From Arsenicicoccus piscis (GTDB lineage: Bacteria; Actinomycetota; Actinomycetes; Actinomycetales; Dermatophilaceae), in the NCBI RefSeq assembly GCF_022568835.1, contig NZ_JAKZHV010000006.1:1-64000 (forward strand): a stretch of DNA of 64,000 bases, in the 5' to 3' direction. Made by a program: the position numbers and the translations under genes. The first letter of the stretch is position 1. Each line of letters begins with the position of its first letter. Below the pieces are notes generated by a model. The model did no database searches. It saw only the letters and a program-made list of their open reading frames with translations, and was not told the origin of the DNA. This document shows, piece after piece, positions 53,213 through 62,716 of the stretch.

Positions 53213-56170
53213 GTGATCCGCCAGGATGAAGCGGTGCGGCTTCAGCGGATCTACGTCGGGCTCATGGCGAGCCTCGCCGTGGCCCTGCTCGCCCGACCCC
53301 TGATCCGGGCCGCCGACCAGAGCAGCTGGTCCATCGGCATCGGGGCCGTCGCCACCGTCGCCACGGTGCTGGCCGTGACCGCTGCCGCGTGGGTGTTCCG
53401 CATCAGGCGCGTCGGGCTGGTGGTGTCCTTCGTCGTGGCCGGGGTGCTGTGGTTGGGCGCCACCGTGATGATGTCCGCCGCCCCGGTCGCGGCGGTCGCC
53501 TGCAACCTGCTGGCTTTCCCCTTCGCGCTCGCCCCGCTGCTGCACATCGAACGCAGCCACCGGCACGCCAACCCACGCGACGCCCTGGTCGACACCTTGA
53601 CGTTGATCGTGCCAGGGCTGCTGATCGTGTGGTCCTTCACCACGGCGCAGCCGCTGGCCCGGGGCGGGCTCGGGCCGACAGAGGTCAACCACTGGATCCT
53701 GCAGCTCACGAACCTCGCCATGCTCGGCGTGGTCGCCCGGATCGCCACGGTGGCGCCCGTCGGCAACGTGGCGGTCCGCTACCTGCTCGGGTCGATGGGG
53801 CTGGTGGTGCTCCAGGACACGCTCGGCTGGCGATACCCGGGAGGCGCCCTGGAGGGCCCGGTCTGGCTCGGACTGATCAACCTCGCGTCGTGGTCGCTGC
53901 TCGGTTTGTTCGCCCTGCACCCCTCGGTGACCGAGGTGACCGAGCCGGAGCGAGTCAGCGCGACGGTCTGGACTTCGCGCACCACCGTGCTGCTCGGCGG
54001 GGCCGCGCTGGTCGTGCCGCTCGTGCTGCTCTTCGGGCCACCGCACAGCAGGGTCAGCGACCTCCCGATCGCCCTCACCAGCATGGCCTGCGGCGGCCTG
54101 ATCCTCTATCGGATGGGGTCGGTCGTGCGCAGCAAGGCGCGCGCCTCGGCCGGCCTTGCCGAGCTCGCCGACCAGGACGCGCTCACCGGCCTCGGCAACC
54201 GACGCTCGAGCGACGCCCTGCTGGACCGGCTGATCGCCGCGGCGGACCCCTCGACCGCGCTCAACGTCGTCCTGATCGACCTGGACTGGTTCAAGGCCTA
54301 CAACGACGAGCACGGACACCAGGGTGGTGACCTGCTGCTCCGTGAGTGCGCGTCCCGGTGGACCAATCTGCTGCCGCGCGGTGCGACGCTGACCCGCTAC
54401 GGCGGCGAGGAGTTCCTGGTCATCGACCCCGATGCCAGCATCGAGGGCACGGCCACCTTGATCGAGACCTTCCGTCATGCGCTGCCGCCTGGTCGCACCT
54501 TCTCGGCGGGCATCTCGCGCTGGAGCCCGGGCGAGCACCGGGTGGCGCTGGTCGACCGAGCCGACCAGGCGCTCTACGCGGCCAAGACGGCGGGCCGGGC
54601 GACGACCCGCGTCTCGGGCAAAGACCTGCCCGCCTTCGCGCCACCCATCGCCCCGGAGGTCCGGCGCCACCGCGACGACGACCACCTCGCCTTCCGGGTG
54701 GCGTGCCTGCTCACGGTGCTCATCCCTCTTGGTTTCCTGTTCGCCCCGTGGCCGCTCGCCCGACAGCTGCTCTACGGCTCCTCGATCCTGCTGGTGGTGC
54801 TGGGCTTCCTGCGCGCGCTCGCCCACGGTCTACAGCTGAGCCGGATCGGGATCCAGTGGTCGATGGTGCTGGTGACCTTCTGGGTGGCGCTGCTCGTCGC
54901 GCAGCTCAGTCCCCAGGTCGCGCTGCCCGGTCTCAGCATCACCCTGGTCGAGTCGCTGGGGGTGGTGTCCCACGTGCTCGTCATCCCGACGATCATCGCG
55001 CTGTTCCGGCCCTGGGGCCGCGGTTTCGAGCCGGACGCCTGGCTCGACACCGTGATCATCATCTTGCCCATGGGCCTGGTCGGCTGGGTGCTGGCCAACT
55101 CCCAGGATCTGCCGGCGCGTCAGGAGGCGGCCTCCAACACCCCGTGGGTGATGCTCGCGTACGCCGCCACCTCGCTGGTGATCGTCAGCCTGGTCACCCA
55201 GCTGATCCTGCCCAACGCCTTCCCGCCGATGGCGCTGCGCATGCTGGGCTGGGGTGCGACCTTTGAGTTCTTCGCCGACATGGCCGCGCTGATGCTGCCC
55301 GAGCACCGCTATCCGCTCGACACCGGCTGGGGGTTCCTGCACCTGCTCGCGATGGTGTGCATCGCCGCCGGGCTGGTGCACCCGAGCGTGCGGCTGCTGG
55401 GCCTGGACACCGGCACCCGGCACCGCAACGTCGTCCTGGAGCAGTTCGCGGTGCTCGGCGCGGCTGCCACGGCCCCGGGCATCGTGCTGATCCTGCAGGC
55501 CTTCGTGCTGGACCGGTCCTTCGACACCCTCGTCGGCATCGTCTCGGCGATCTTGGTCGGCCTGCTCATCACCCGGCTGCGGATCATGATGGCGGGGCTG
55601 AACCGCGAGGTCCGCGAGCTGGAGCTGGCCGCCTCCACCGATCACCTCACGGGCCTGCCCAACCGGCGCACGATCGACGCCCACCTGGCGGCCCTGTGTG
55701 CCGTCACCCAACCCGGCGGGACGCTCGAGGACGCGGTGCCGAAGGAGCTCGGGCCCGCCGTGGCGATGCTGGATCTGGACCGGTTCAAGGCGTTCAACGA
55801 CCGCTTCGGCCACCCCCGCGGCGACGAGCTGCTGCACGGCTGTGCGCTCGCCTGGAGCGCCATCCTCGACCCGGGCCAGCAGGTTGGCCGCCACGGTGGT
55901 GAGGAGTTCCTGCTGATCGTGGAACGAGCCGACGCCGACACGACCCTCGCCGTCATCGCGGCACTGCGCGAGGTGATGCCGCACGGGCAGAACTTCTCGG
56001 CGGGCGTCGCGATCTGGGACGGTCAGGAGAGCACCGAGCACCTGCTCGGCCGGGCCGACGCCGCGCTCTACCAGGCGAAGGCCAACGGGCGCGGCCGCAG
56101 CGAGGTCGCCTCCGGTCGCACGCCGACGAACCCGGTCTCCGGCGGCGCGACTATACTTCGGCTCGGATGA
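53213..56170 (+). CDS. Membrane diguanylate cyclase with two tandem membrane-GGDEF modules
   Basis: 985 residues. Makes c-di-GMP from two GTP. Module 1: about eight helices (residues 8-285), then GGDEF domain with DQDALTGLGNRRSSDALL, VLIDLDWFKAYNDEHGHQGGDLLLRECA and RYGGEEF (GGEEF at 397-401). Module 2: helices about 495-790, then STDHLTGLPNRRTIDAHL, MLDLDRFKAFNDRFGHPRGDELL and RHGGEEF (895-899). Neither has the RxxD inhibitory site five residues before GGEEF. Both end in a ...FSAGI/VA(I)W... block. GTG 53213 is used; GTG 53234 is an alternative. The short AT-rich region 53158-53210 carries the promoter. The last six bases overlap rnpB. Confidence 0.93.
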   Translation: MIRQDEAVRLQRIYVGLMASLAVALLARPLIRAADQSSWSIGIGAVATVATVLAVTAAAWVFRIRRVGLVVSFVVAGVLWLGATVMMSAAPVAAVACNLLAFPFALAPLLHIERSHRHANPRDALVDTLTLIVPGLLIVWSFTTAQPLARGGLGPTEVNHWILQLTNLAMLGVVARIATVAPVGNVAVRYLLGSMGLVVLQDTLGWRYPGGALEGPVWLGLINLASWSLLGLFALHPSVTEVTEPERVSATVWTSRTTVLLGGAALVVPLVLLFGPPHSRVSDLPIALTSMACGGLILYRMGSVVRSKARASAGLAELADQDALTGLGNRRSSDALLDRLIAAADPSTALNVVLIDLDWFKAYNDEHGHQGGDLLLRECASRWTNLLPRGATLTRYGGEEFLVIDPDASIEGTATLIETFRHALPPGRTFSAGISRWSPGEHRVALVDRADQALYAAKTAGRATTRVSGKDLPAFAPPIAPEVRRHRDDDHLAFRVACLLTVLIPLGFLFAPWPLARQLLYGSSILLVVLGFLRALAHGLQLSRIGIQWSMVLVTFWVALLVAQLSPQVALPGLSITLVESLGVVSHVLVIPTIIALFRPWGRGFEPDAWLDTVIIILPMGLVGWVLANSQDLPARQEAASNTPWVMLAYAATSLVIVSLVTQLILPNAFPPMALRMLGWGATFEFFADMAALMLPEHRYPLDTGWGFLHLLAMVCIAAGLVHPSVRLLGLDTGTRHRNVVLEQFAVLGAAATAPGIVLILQAFVLDRSFDTLVGIVSAILVGLLITRLRIMMAGLNREVRELELAASTDHLTGLPNRRTIDAHLAALCAVTQPGGTLEDAVPKELGPAVAMLDLDRFKAFNDRFGHPRGDELLHGCALAWSAILDPGQQVGRHGGEEFLLIVERADADTTLAVIAALREVMPHGQNFSAGVAIWDGQESTEHLLGRADAALYQAKANGRGRSEVASGRTPTNPVSGGATILRLG
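56152..56157 (+). promoter_or_regulatory. -10 box of rnpB inside the cyclase gene
   Basis: TATACT, a near-ideal -10 hexamer, ends 7 nt before the first base of the rnpB P1 helix at 56165. It lies inside the last codons of the upstream cyclase gene. No clear -35 is seen about 17 nt upstream. Confidence 0.7.
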
Positions 56171-56552
56171 GTCGGTCGGGCGATCGCGTCGTCGACCCTG
56201 CGGGGTCGGCGCCGAGGAACGTCCGGGCTTCGTAGGGCAGGGTGGTGGCTAACGGCCACCCGGGGTGACCCGCGGGACAGTGCCACAGAGAACAGACCGC
56301 CGACCGGCTGGGCGACCAGTCGGGCGGTAAGGGTGAAACGGTGGTGCAAGAGACCACCAGCGTGCCGGGTGACCGGCACGGCTCGGTAAACCCCACCTGA
56401 AGCAAGCTCAGACAGCACGCGTTCGAGGGCGGCCCGCCCGAGCGTGCGGGTAGAGCGCTGGAGGTGGTCGGCAACGGCCACCCGAGATGGATGATCGCCC
56501 GATCCGCCCGAGTGACGGATCGACAGAACCCGGCGTACAGACCGACTCATCC
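56165..56552 (+). ncRNA. rnpB: RNase P RNA (bacterial class A)
   Basis: About 388 nt. The ends close the P1 helix: GGATGAGTCGGTC (56165-56177) with GACCGACTCATCC (56540-56552). Conserved core strings in order: GAGGAACGTCCGGGCTTC (CR-I), ACAGTGCCACAGAGAACAGACCGCC (CR-II/III area, split at 56278-56303), GGTAAGGGTGAAACGGTGGTG with GCAAGAGACCACCAG, and near the end ACAGAACCCGGCGTACAGACC (CR-V). Catalytic RNA that trims tRNA 5' leaders. Its 5' end overlaps the cyclase stop codon by 6 nt. Confidence 0.97.
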
Positions 56553-56566
56553 CCCTAGCATCGAAG

Positions 56567-56584
56567 CGGCCGGTGCACCGGCCG
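56567..56584. repeat. 18-bp perfect palindrome after rnpB
   Basis: CGGCCGGTGCACCGGCCG lies 14 nt past the rnpB 3' end and 22 nt before the next cyclase start. It can fold as a hairpin terminating rnpB, or structure the leader of the cyclase mRNA, since a TAGCAT box (56556-56561) stands just before it. Confidence 0.6.
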
Positions 56585-56605
56585 ATGCACGAGGAAGGGG
56601 CGTCG

Positions 56606-58048
56606 ATGAGCGTGGCGATCGTCACGGTGCTGGCAGGCAGTCACCTGCTGACCGTCGTCGCCGCCTACGTCGGGGTCCGTCGCCATCTCACCCGCCGCGG
56701 CTGGGCCTGGGCCCTGCTCGCCGCGGGGCTTCTGCTCGCCGCGGCCGGCACGCTCGTGAAGTGGACGCTCTTCCTTCCAGGCGCCTTCAAGCCCGGTCCG
56801 GTCACGCTCGTGCTTCCGGTCGCCGGCCACCTGATCTACGTGGCTGCGCTGGTCGCGTGGACCCGGCACAGCGGCAATCACGTGACCCTCGAGCGCGTGC
56901 TCGACGGCCTGTTCGTCATGGTGGTGCTGCTCACCCTCTGCTGGGTGATGGTCGTGGACCCCGCGCGGGCGGGCGGGGTGGCGCCCAGCGAGGTCCCGGT
57001 CTACCTGCTCTTCCCCGTCCTCGACCTGCTGCTGCTCGGCTGCGTGACGGTCATGCTCTCGGAGGTGGTCTTCGGGTCCGCCGCCGGGCTGATGATCGTG
57101 GTCGCCGCGTCGACACTGTTCTTCTCCGACCTCGCCGGTGGCCGCGACCTGGCCTCGGGCCTGCCGGTGGGGCTGCCCGTGGCCGCGCTCGCCGTCGCCA
57201 GCAACGTCGCCTTCGCCGTCGCCCTGCTCCTCGAGCCGCCCGAGGCCGAGCAGCACCCCACCACCACGCCGGCCGACAAGGTGGTGCGCCGACGGCTCGC
57301 GCTGCTCACCGTGCTCGGAGTGGTGCCGGTGGTTCTGCTCGTCGTGGAGGTGAGCCGTAGCCGCCTCGTCCAGGACGCCGAGATCGACCTGCTCGACATC
57401 CAGGTGCTCTCGGGCTCGATGATCGTGCTGCTGGCCGTGGCCTTCAGCCGGGTGGCCCGGATGGTCTCGACGGCCGAGAGCCTGTCCAGCGACCTGGCGT
57501 CGCTGGCGCGCAGCGATCACCTGACGGCGCTGCCCAACCGGCGCAGCGGCGACGCCGAGCTCGGCCGGGCCATCGACGCGGCCGCCGTGACCGGTGAGAC
57601 CCTGGCCGTCGCCCTGCTCGACCTGGACCGGTTCAAGGCGTTCAACGATCAGTTCGGCCACCACGCCGGTGACGAGCTGCTCGTCAGCAGCGCCCAGGCG
57701 TGGCAGTCCTGCCTCGGGGTCGGACAGGTGCTGGCCCGCTACGGCGGCGAGGAGTTCCTGCTCGTCTGCTCGGACATGCCGGCCAGCTCGGTCGCGGAGG
57801 TCATCGACCGGATGCGCGGGTTCACCCCGCACGGGCAGAACTTCTCCGCCGGGGTAGCCGTCTGGGACGGGACCGAGTCTGCGACCCAGCTGGTCTCGCG
57901 GGCGGACGACGCGCTCTACGAGGCGAAGGAGAGCGGACGCGGCTGCACCCGGCTCAGCTACGGTCGCGAGGCGACCCCGCTCGAGACCGTCGCCCGACCG
58001 CGGCCCATGCCGGCCACCGGGCGGCCGTCCTTCGAGGACCTGCCGTGA
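56606..58048 (+). CDS. Membrane diguanylate cyclase
   Basis: 480 residues, ATG 56606 after GAGGAAGGGG. Nine or so hydrophobic helices (about 5-295), then a GGDEF domain: RSDHLTALPNRRSGDAEL, ALLDLDRFKAFNDQFGHHAGDELL, RYGGEEFLLV (GGEEF 380-384) and PHGQNFSAGVAVWDG. No RxxD inhibitory site precedes the active loop. The sequence around the active site is nearly the same as in the two neighbouring cyclases, so they are paralogues. No other sensory domain is seen; the membrane part may sense. Confidence 0.93.
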   Translation: MSVAIVTVLAGSHLLTVVAAYVGVRRHLTRRGWAWALLAAGLLLAAAGTLVKWTLFLPGAFKPGPVTLVLPVAGHLIYVAALVAWTRHSGNHVTLERVLDGLFVMVVLLTLCWVMVVDPARAGGVAPSEVPVYLLFPVLDLLLLGCVTVMLSEVVFGSAAGLMIVVAASTLFFSDLAGGRDLASGLPVGLPVAALAVASNVAFAVALLLEPPEAEQHPTTTPADKVVRRRLALLTVLGVVPVVLLVVEVSRSRLVQDAEIDLLDIQVLSGSMIVLLAVAFSRVARMVSTAESLSSDLASLARSDHLTALPNRRSGDAELGRAIDAAAVTGETLAVALLDLDRFKAFNDQFGHHAGDELLVSSAQAWQSCLGVGQVLARYGGEEFLLVCSDMPASSVAEVIDRMRGFTPHGQNFSAGVAVWDGTESATQLVSRADDALYEAKESGRGCTRLSYGREATPLETVARPRPMPATGRPSFEDLP

Positions 58049-58088
58049 AAGCCCCCACCGTCAGGGGACCTGCCGTGAGGAGCCGGTC

Positions 58089-59570
58089 GTGAGGGACGCC
58101 CCGCCGGCCTTCCGGGTCTACCTGACGATCGCGCCGATGCTGCTGGTCATGTACCTCGGGGTGGGCGACCCCACCGCGCGCGCGGGCATCATCGTCGTCT
58201 GCGCGGTCCTCACGCCTGTGGTCCAGGCGGTCGGGTTGATGATGAACCGTCCGCTGCGGTCCGGGTCCTGGTGGTGGATCCTCTCGGCCGAGGCACTGTG
58301 GTTCAGCGCCGCCATGATCGGGCCGCAGTGGTCTTGGGGCCACGCGCCCGGGGTGGGCCAGATCCACGACCTGCTGGACCTGCTCGGCTACGCGCTGATC
58401 GTCCCCGCGGGGCTCAGCCTGAGCCGTAGCCTCGATTTCGGTCGGGACGAGGACGGCGCCATCGACACGGCGATCCTCGTCATCGGTGCCAGCGCCGTGG
58501 TGTGGGTGCTCACGATGGACCCCGACCGGTTCGCCCGGCGCGCCGCTGCGCACGGCCAGCTCGTGGCGCTGGCCTACCCTTTCGTGGGTCTGCTGATGGT
58601 GGCTGTCGTCGTGCGACTGCTGTTCCGGATCAGCCGCCCCTCGGTCAGCCTGTCGCTGCTGCTCGTGTCGGTGGTCATGCTGATCGTCGGCGACATCACG
58701 CACCTGGCTGCGCCGGAGGTCGGCAGCAGCCATCGCGACATCAGTGTCTGGTACCTGATCGCCTACCTCAGCATCGGGCTGAGCGCCCTGCACCCGACGG
58801 CCCGCGAGCTCGGGCGGCCGCACAGCGTCGCGCCTTCCCCGGCCGCCGGCGGGATCCGCCTCGGGGTGCTGGGGATCTTCTCGGTCATGCCGCCGCTCAT
58901 GCTCTTCTTCGGCGGGGCTGCGCTGGCGGGGGCCCACCCGTTCGTGCTCTCCGCCGCGGCGCTCATCGTCTTCGTCCTGGTCATGGTGCGGCTCGCCCAG
59001 ATGGTCGACGTGGTCGGCCATCAGACCGAGCTGCTGTCCAGCCAGGCGCGCACCGATCACCTCACCGGCCTGCCCAACCGGCGCACCACCGACGCCGAGC
59101 TCGACCGGGCCATCGTCGACGCGGCCGAGGACGGGACGGCGCTCGTCGTGGCGCTCATCGACCTGGACCACTTCAAGCGCTACAACGACCGGTTCGGGCA
59201 CCAGGCGGGGGACACCCTGCTGATCGGCGGCACGACCGCGTGGCGTCAGGTGCTGCCACCCGACGTCTTCCTCGGCCGCTACGGCGGCGAGGAGTTCATC
59301 GTCGTGACCCGCGGCCGCACGCCCGACGAGGCCGTAGCCCTGGTCGACGCGCTGCGTCCGCGCACCCCTGGAGGGCAGACCTTCTCGGCCGGGCTCGCGA
59401 CCTGGGACGGGCTGGAGCCCGGGTCGGGGCTCGTGCGCCGGGCCGACCGGGCGCTCTACGCCGCCAAGGCTGCGGGACGGTGCTGCACGGTCCAGACCCG
59501 CGGGCACCAGCGGCTCGTCGTCATCGGCTCCGAGGCGACCCCCGTGCCGGCCGGGTCGGTGCCCGCATGA
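58089..59570 (+). CDS. Membrane diguanylate cyclase
   Basis: 493 residues, GTG 58089; a short repeat of GACCTGCCGTGA marks the 40-nt gap to the previous gene. Helices occupy about 10-310 (with PTARAGIIVVCAVLTPVVQAVGLMM and SVSLSLLLVSVVMLIVGDI). GGDEF domain: RTDHLTGLPNRRTTDAEL, ALIDLDHFKRYNDRFGHQAGDTLL, RYGGEEFIVV (GGEEF 399-403) and GGQTFSAGLATWDG. No RxxD site. Its stop overlaps the start of the next ORF (ATGA). Confidence 0.93.
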   Translation: MRDAPPAFRVYLTIAPMLLVMYLGVGDPTARAGIIVVCAVLTPVVQAVGLMMNRPLRSGSWWWILSAEALWFSAAMIGPQWSWGHAPGVGQIHDLLDLLGYALIVPAGLSLSRSLDFGRDEDGAIDTAILVIGASAVVWVLTMDPDRFARRAAAHGQLVALAYPFVGLLMVAVVVRLLFRISRPSVSLSLLLVSVVMLIVGDITHLAAPEVGSSHRDISVWYLIAYLSIGLSALHPTARELGRPHSVAPSPAAGGIRLGVLGIFSVMPPLMLFFGGAALAGAHPFVLSAAALIVFVLVMVRLAQMVDVVGHQTELLSSQARTDHLTGLPNRRTTDAELDRAIVDAAEDGTALVVALIDLDHFKRYNDRFGHQAGDTLLIGGTTAWRQVLPPDVFLGRYGGEEFIVVTRGRTPDEAVALVDALRPRTPGGQTFSAGLATWDGLEPGSGLVRRADRALYAAKAAGRCCTVQTRGHQRLVVIGSEATPVPAGSVPA

Positions 59571-59986
59571 GCACGCCGGTCGTCGTCGCCGTGGTCGCGG
59601 TCCGGCTCCGGGGCCCGCTGCGGCGGCGCGACGACTCGCTCATGGGGTCCGACCTGCGCGAGCTGGCCGCCCGGTGGGCCGACGCCCTCGGCGACCCGGT
59701 CCAGGTCACGGTCAGCGGCCGCTCGACGCTGGACGTCGTGCTGCCCGGCACCGACCTGAACCAGGCCCGGCTGGTCATCGCCCGGCTGCGCTCGGGCCTG
59801 CCGCCGCACTTGTCGCTGCGCACCGGCCTCGCCGGGGTGCTGCCGGACGAGTCCCTCGACGCCGCTCGCGAACGTGCCGCGGCCGCCGTGGTCGCGGCCC
59901 GCTCGCGCGGTCGGTGGAGCGTGGTCGTCGCCGCCGCCGAGCCGCCGCGGCACCTGCGCGTGGCACCGGCGCCGGAGGACGGGTAG
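59567..59986 (+). CDS. Degenerate GGDEF-like protein
   Basis: 139 residues, starting inside the stop of the third cyclase gene. The order of elements follows a GGDEF domain: a VVAVVAVRL strand, DSLMGSDLRELAARWADALGD in the place of the GHxxGDxLL helix, SGRSTLDVVLPGTDLNQARLVIARLRSGL where GGEEFxxxLPG would be, LRTGLAGVLP for FSAGVA, and AARERAAAAVVAARSRGRW for the ADxALYxAKxxGR helix. The metal and GTP residues are all replaced. It may be a pseudo-cyclase that regulates or binds c-di-GMP or the neighbouring enzymes. The family call is my inference. Confidence 0.5.
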   Translation: MSTPVVVAVVAVRLRGPLRRRDDSLMGSDLRELAARWADALGDPVQVTVSGRSTLDVVLPGTDLNQARLVIARLRSGLPPHLSLRTGLAGVLPDESLDAARERAAAAVVAARSRGRWSVVVAAAEPPRHLRVAPAPEDG

Positions 59987-60015
59987 ACCGGAGCGTCCTC
60001 GCCTAGAGTGGGGTG

Positions 60016-60723
60016 ATGGCTTCCCAGGCTGACCATGGTTCCTCGACCGGCGCGTCGCCCGACTCATCGACCGGCCCGCTGACGATCTCCCACCTCGGAC
60101 ACGCCTGCGTCCTCGTCGAGGTCGCGGACCGGCGGATCCTGGTCGACCCCGGTGGGTTCTCCGACGACTGGCACGGCCTCACCGACCTCGATGCCATCGT
60201 CGTCACCCACCAGCACCCGGACCACCTCGATCCCGAGCACGTGCCCGACCTCGTGCGGGCGAACCCCGACGCGGTGCTGCTCGTCGAGGAGCAGGCGCGC
60301 GCGATGGTCCCCGACCTGGACACCGAGGCGTGGAGCGACGGCACGGTCGTCCAGCTCGGCGCGGTGACCCTGCGCGGGGTGGGCAGCAAGCACGCGATCA
60401 TCAACGAGTTCGTGCCCCGCGTCGGCAACACCGGCGTGCTGATCACGGCGGGGGAGCAGCCGACCTTCTTCCACCCCGGGGACGCCTACGACGGCGACCC
60501 GGGCGACGTGGACGTGCTCGCGCTGCCGATCAACGCGCCGTGGTGCGCGAGCAAGGAGACCATCGCGTTCGTGCGCCGGATCGCCCCCCGCTTCGCGTTC
60601 CCCGTGCACGACGCGCTGCTGTCGGCGCGGGGCCGCACGCTCTACTGCGACCACGCGCGCAACTTCAGCCTCGACAGCACGGAGCTCGTCGACCTCGCCG
60701 GCGGCGAGCCGCGCCGCTTCTGA
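60016..60723 (+). CDS. MBL-fold metallo-hydrolase
   Basis: 235 residues. Metal-binding motif [15 protein letters not shown] (H-x-H-x-D-H type), [24 protein letters not shown] (first strand), [12 protein letters not shown] (His and Asp) and FPVHDALLS (final His). UlaG/L-ascorbate-lactonase-like hydrolase branch; substrate unknown. TAGAGT (60004-60009) lies 6 nt before ATG 60016, preferred over GTG 60013. It ends 30 nt before the convergent ppgK stop. Confidence 0.88.
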   Translation: MASQADHGSSTGASPDSSTGPLTISHLGHACVLVEVADRRILVDPGGFSDDWHGLTDLDAIVVTHQHPDHLDPEHVPDLVRANPDAVLLVEEQARAMVPDLDTEAWSDGTVVQLGAVTLRGVGSKHAIINEFVPRVGNTGVLITAGEQPTFFHPGDAYDGDPGDVDVLALPINAPWCASKETIAFVRRIAPRFAFPVHDALLSARGRTLYCDHARNFSLDSTELVDLAGGEPRRF

Positions 60724-60753
60724 CCCGCCCGCTTCTGACCCGCCGGGAGAGGT

Positions 60754-61523
60754 CTACCGCTGCGTGGCGTCCTCGGCGGCGAGCACGGCCGCCCCGACGA
60801 TGCCGGCCGTGTTGAGCAGCGCGGCCGGGATGATGGGGGTGCGCAGGTCGAGCAGCGGCAGGAACTTCTTGGACTTCTTGGAGATGCCGCCGCCGACCAC
60901 GAACAGGTCCGGCCAGAGCAGGTTCTCGAGGTGGCTGTAGTAGTGCTGCAGGCGAACGGCCCAGTCCTCGTAGCTGAGGTCCTCGGCCTCGCGCGCCCCG
61001 AGGAGGCGCGGCTCTCGGCGTCGTGGCAGTCGAGCTCGAGGTGACCCAGCTCGGCGTTGGGGATCAGCACGCCGTTGTAGATCAGGGCGACGCCGATGCC
61101 GGTGCCGAGCGTGGTGAGGATGACGAAGCCGTCCTTGCCCTTCGCAGCGCCGTAGCGCACCTCGGCGAGCCCGGCCGCGTCGGCGTCGTTGACCACGTGC
61201 ACGGTGCGCCCGAGGCGCTCCTCGAACAGCTGCTTGGCGTCGAAGTCGATCCAGCGCTTGTCGATGTTGGCGGCGCTGCGCACCACGCCGTGGGTCACGA
61301 CCCCCGGGATGGTGATGCCGACCGGTGCGTCGTCGTCGACCTCGTCGAACTGGTCGATGATCTGGGCGATCACGTCGGCGACGGCCTCGGGCGTGGACTT
61401 CTCGGGCGTCTCGATGCGCACCCGCTCGGCCGCGAACTCGCCGGTCTCGAGGTTGACCGGAGCACCCTTGATGCCGCTGCCACCCACGTCGATGCCCAGG
61501 GGGCGTGAAGACTTCTGCGTCAT
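60754..61523 (-). pseudogene. ppgK: Polyphosphate glucokinase, one-base deletion in a G run
   Basis: PpgK phosphorylates glucose with polyphosphate (or ATP). ROK fold: [22 protein letters not shown] (phosphate 1), [65 protein letters not shown]. After HDAESRAS the frame breaks at the CCCC run 60996-60999 (plus strand), where five bases are needed. The other frame continues [11 protein letters not shown], then [11 protein letters not shown]-type sequence, to ...[11 protein letters not shown] and stop at 60754-60756. Only one base is wrong, so a sequence error is plausible. TAAGGT (61531-61536) is 7 nt before ATG 61523. Confidence 0.85.
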
Positions 61524-61574
61524 ACCTCCAACCTTAACCCGGCGTTCACCTCGGTGCGGGCCCAAACGAGAGGG

Positions 61575-62441
61575 TCAGGGCAGGGTCAGGATCTCGGCGC
61601 CGGTGTCGGTGACGACGAGGGTGTGCTCGAACTGCGCGGAGCGGCTGCGGTCGGCAGTGACGACGGTCCAGCCGTCGTCCCACTGGTCCCACTCGGGGCG
61701 ACCGAGGTTCAGCATCGGCTCGATGGTGAAGGTCATGCCCGGCACCATCACCGTGCTGTAGGCGGGCGCGGCGTCGTAGTGCGGGACGATCAGCCCCGAG
61801 TGGAACTCGGTGCCGATGCCGTGGCCGGTGTAGTCGCTGACGACGCCGTAGCCGAACCGCTTGGCGTAGCTCGCGATGACGCGGCCGATGACGTTGATCT
61901 CGCGCCCGGGGCGGACGGCCTTGATGCCGCGCATCATCGCCTCGTGGGTGCGCTCGATCAGCAGCCGGGACTGCTCGTCGATCTCGCCGACGGGGTAGGT
62001 CGCGTCCGTGTCGCCGTGCACGCCCTCGATGTACACGGTGACGTCGAGGTTCACGATGTCGCCGTCGACCAGCTCGCGGCTGTCCGGGATCCCGTGGCAG
62101 ATCACCTCGTTGACGCTGGTGCAGATGGACTTCGGGAAGTCCTTGTATCCCAGCGGGCTGGGGTAGGCGCCGTGGTCGAGGATGAACTCGTGCGCGATCG
62201 CGTCGAGGGCGTCGGTGGTGACGCCCGGCGCGATGGCCTTCGCGGCCTCCTCCATCGCCTGGGCCGCGATCCGCCCGGCCACGCGCATCCGCTCCAGTGT
62301 CTCCGCGTCCTTGACCAGCGCGTCGCCGTCCTCGCGGATCGCGCCGCCCCGGTCCACGTAGTGCGGTCGGGCGATCGAGGCGGGGACCGGACGCCGGGCG
62401 CTGATCGCCCCGGGAGCCACGCTGGCGAAGGTGATCGACAT
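61575..62441 (-). CDS. map: Methionine aminopeptidase type I
   Basis: 288 residues. Removes the N-terminal Met of new proteins. Metal ligands and His: [14 protein letters not shown] (His), [23 protein letters not shown] (two Asp), [19 protein letters not shown] (His), [10 protein letters not shown] (Glu) and [10 protein letters not shown] (Glu). It has the N-terminal extension (about 1-40) with [17 protein letters not shown] seen in actinobacterial MapB. TAGACT (62449-62454) lies 7 nt before ATG 62441. Confidence 0.96.
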   Translation of the reverse strand: MSITFASVAPGAISARRPVPASIARPHYVDRGGAIREDGDALVKDAETLERMRVAGRIAAQAMEEAAKAIAPGVTTDALDAIAHEFILDHGAYPSPLGYKDFPKSICTSVNEVICHGIPDSRELVDGDIVNLDVTVYIEGVHGDTDATYPVGEIDEQSRLLIERTHEAMMRGIKAVRPGREINVIGRVIASYAKRFGYGVVSDYTGHGIGTEFHSGLIVPHYDAAPAYSTVMVPGMTFTIEPMLNLGRPEWDQWDDGWTVVTADRSRSAQFEHTLVVTDTGAEILTLP

Positions 62442-62516
62442 AGGGTGCAGTCTAGGGATCGGGCCGCACCGGTCCCAAAGCCCACAATGCTGCGGCCACA
62501 TCGCGAAGGAGCTGAC

Positions 62517-62708
62517 ATGGCCTACTGGTTCAACATCGTCACCAAGCAGGTGGAGACCGACGACAACCGGGCCCGGGACGAGGACGTCATGGGTCCCTAC
62601 GCCACCGAGCAGGAGGCGCACGACGCCTTCGCCACGGCGCGCAAGCGCACCGAGGAGTGGGACCAGGCCGACCGCGAGTGGGAGGGCGACGAGCCCCCCA
62701 AGAAGTAG
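62517..62708 (+). CDS. Small conserved protein
   Basis: 63 residues, ATG 62517 after [69 protein letters not shown]: strongly charged, with a SPOR-like pattern (YWFNI...GPYAT...EAHDAFATA). Such proteins are common in actinobacteria next to map or ppgK; the function is unknown. Confidence 0.8.
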   Translation: MAYWFNIVTKQVETDDNRARDEDVMGPYATEQEAHDAFATARKRTEEWDQADREWEGDEPPKK

Positions 62709-62716
62709 GACGGGGC

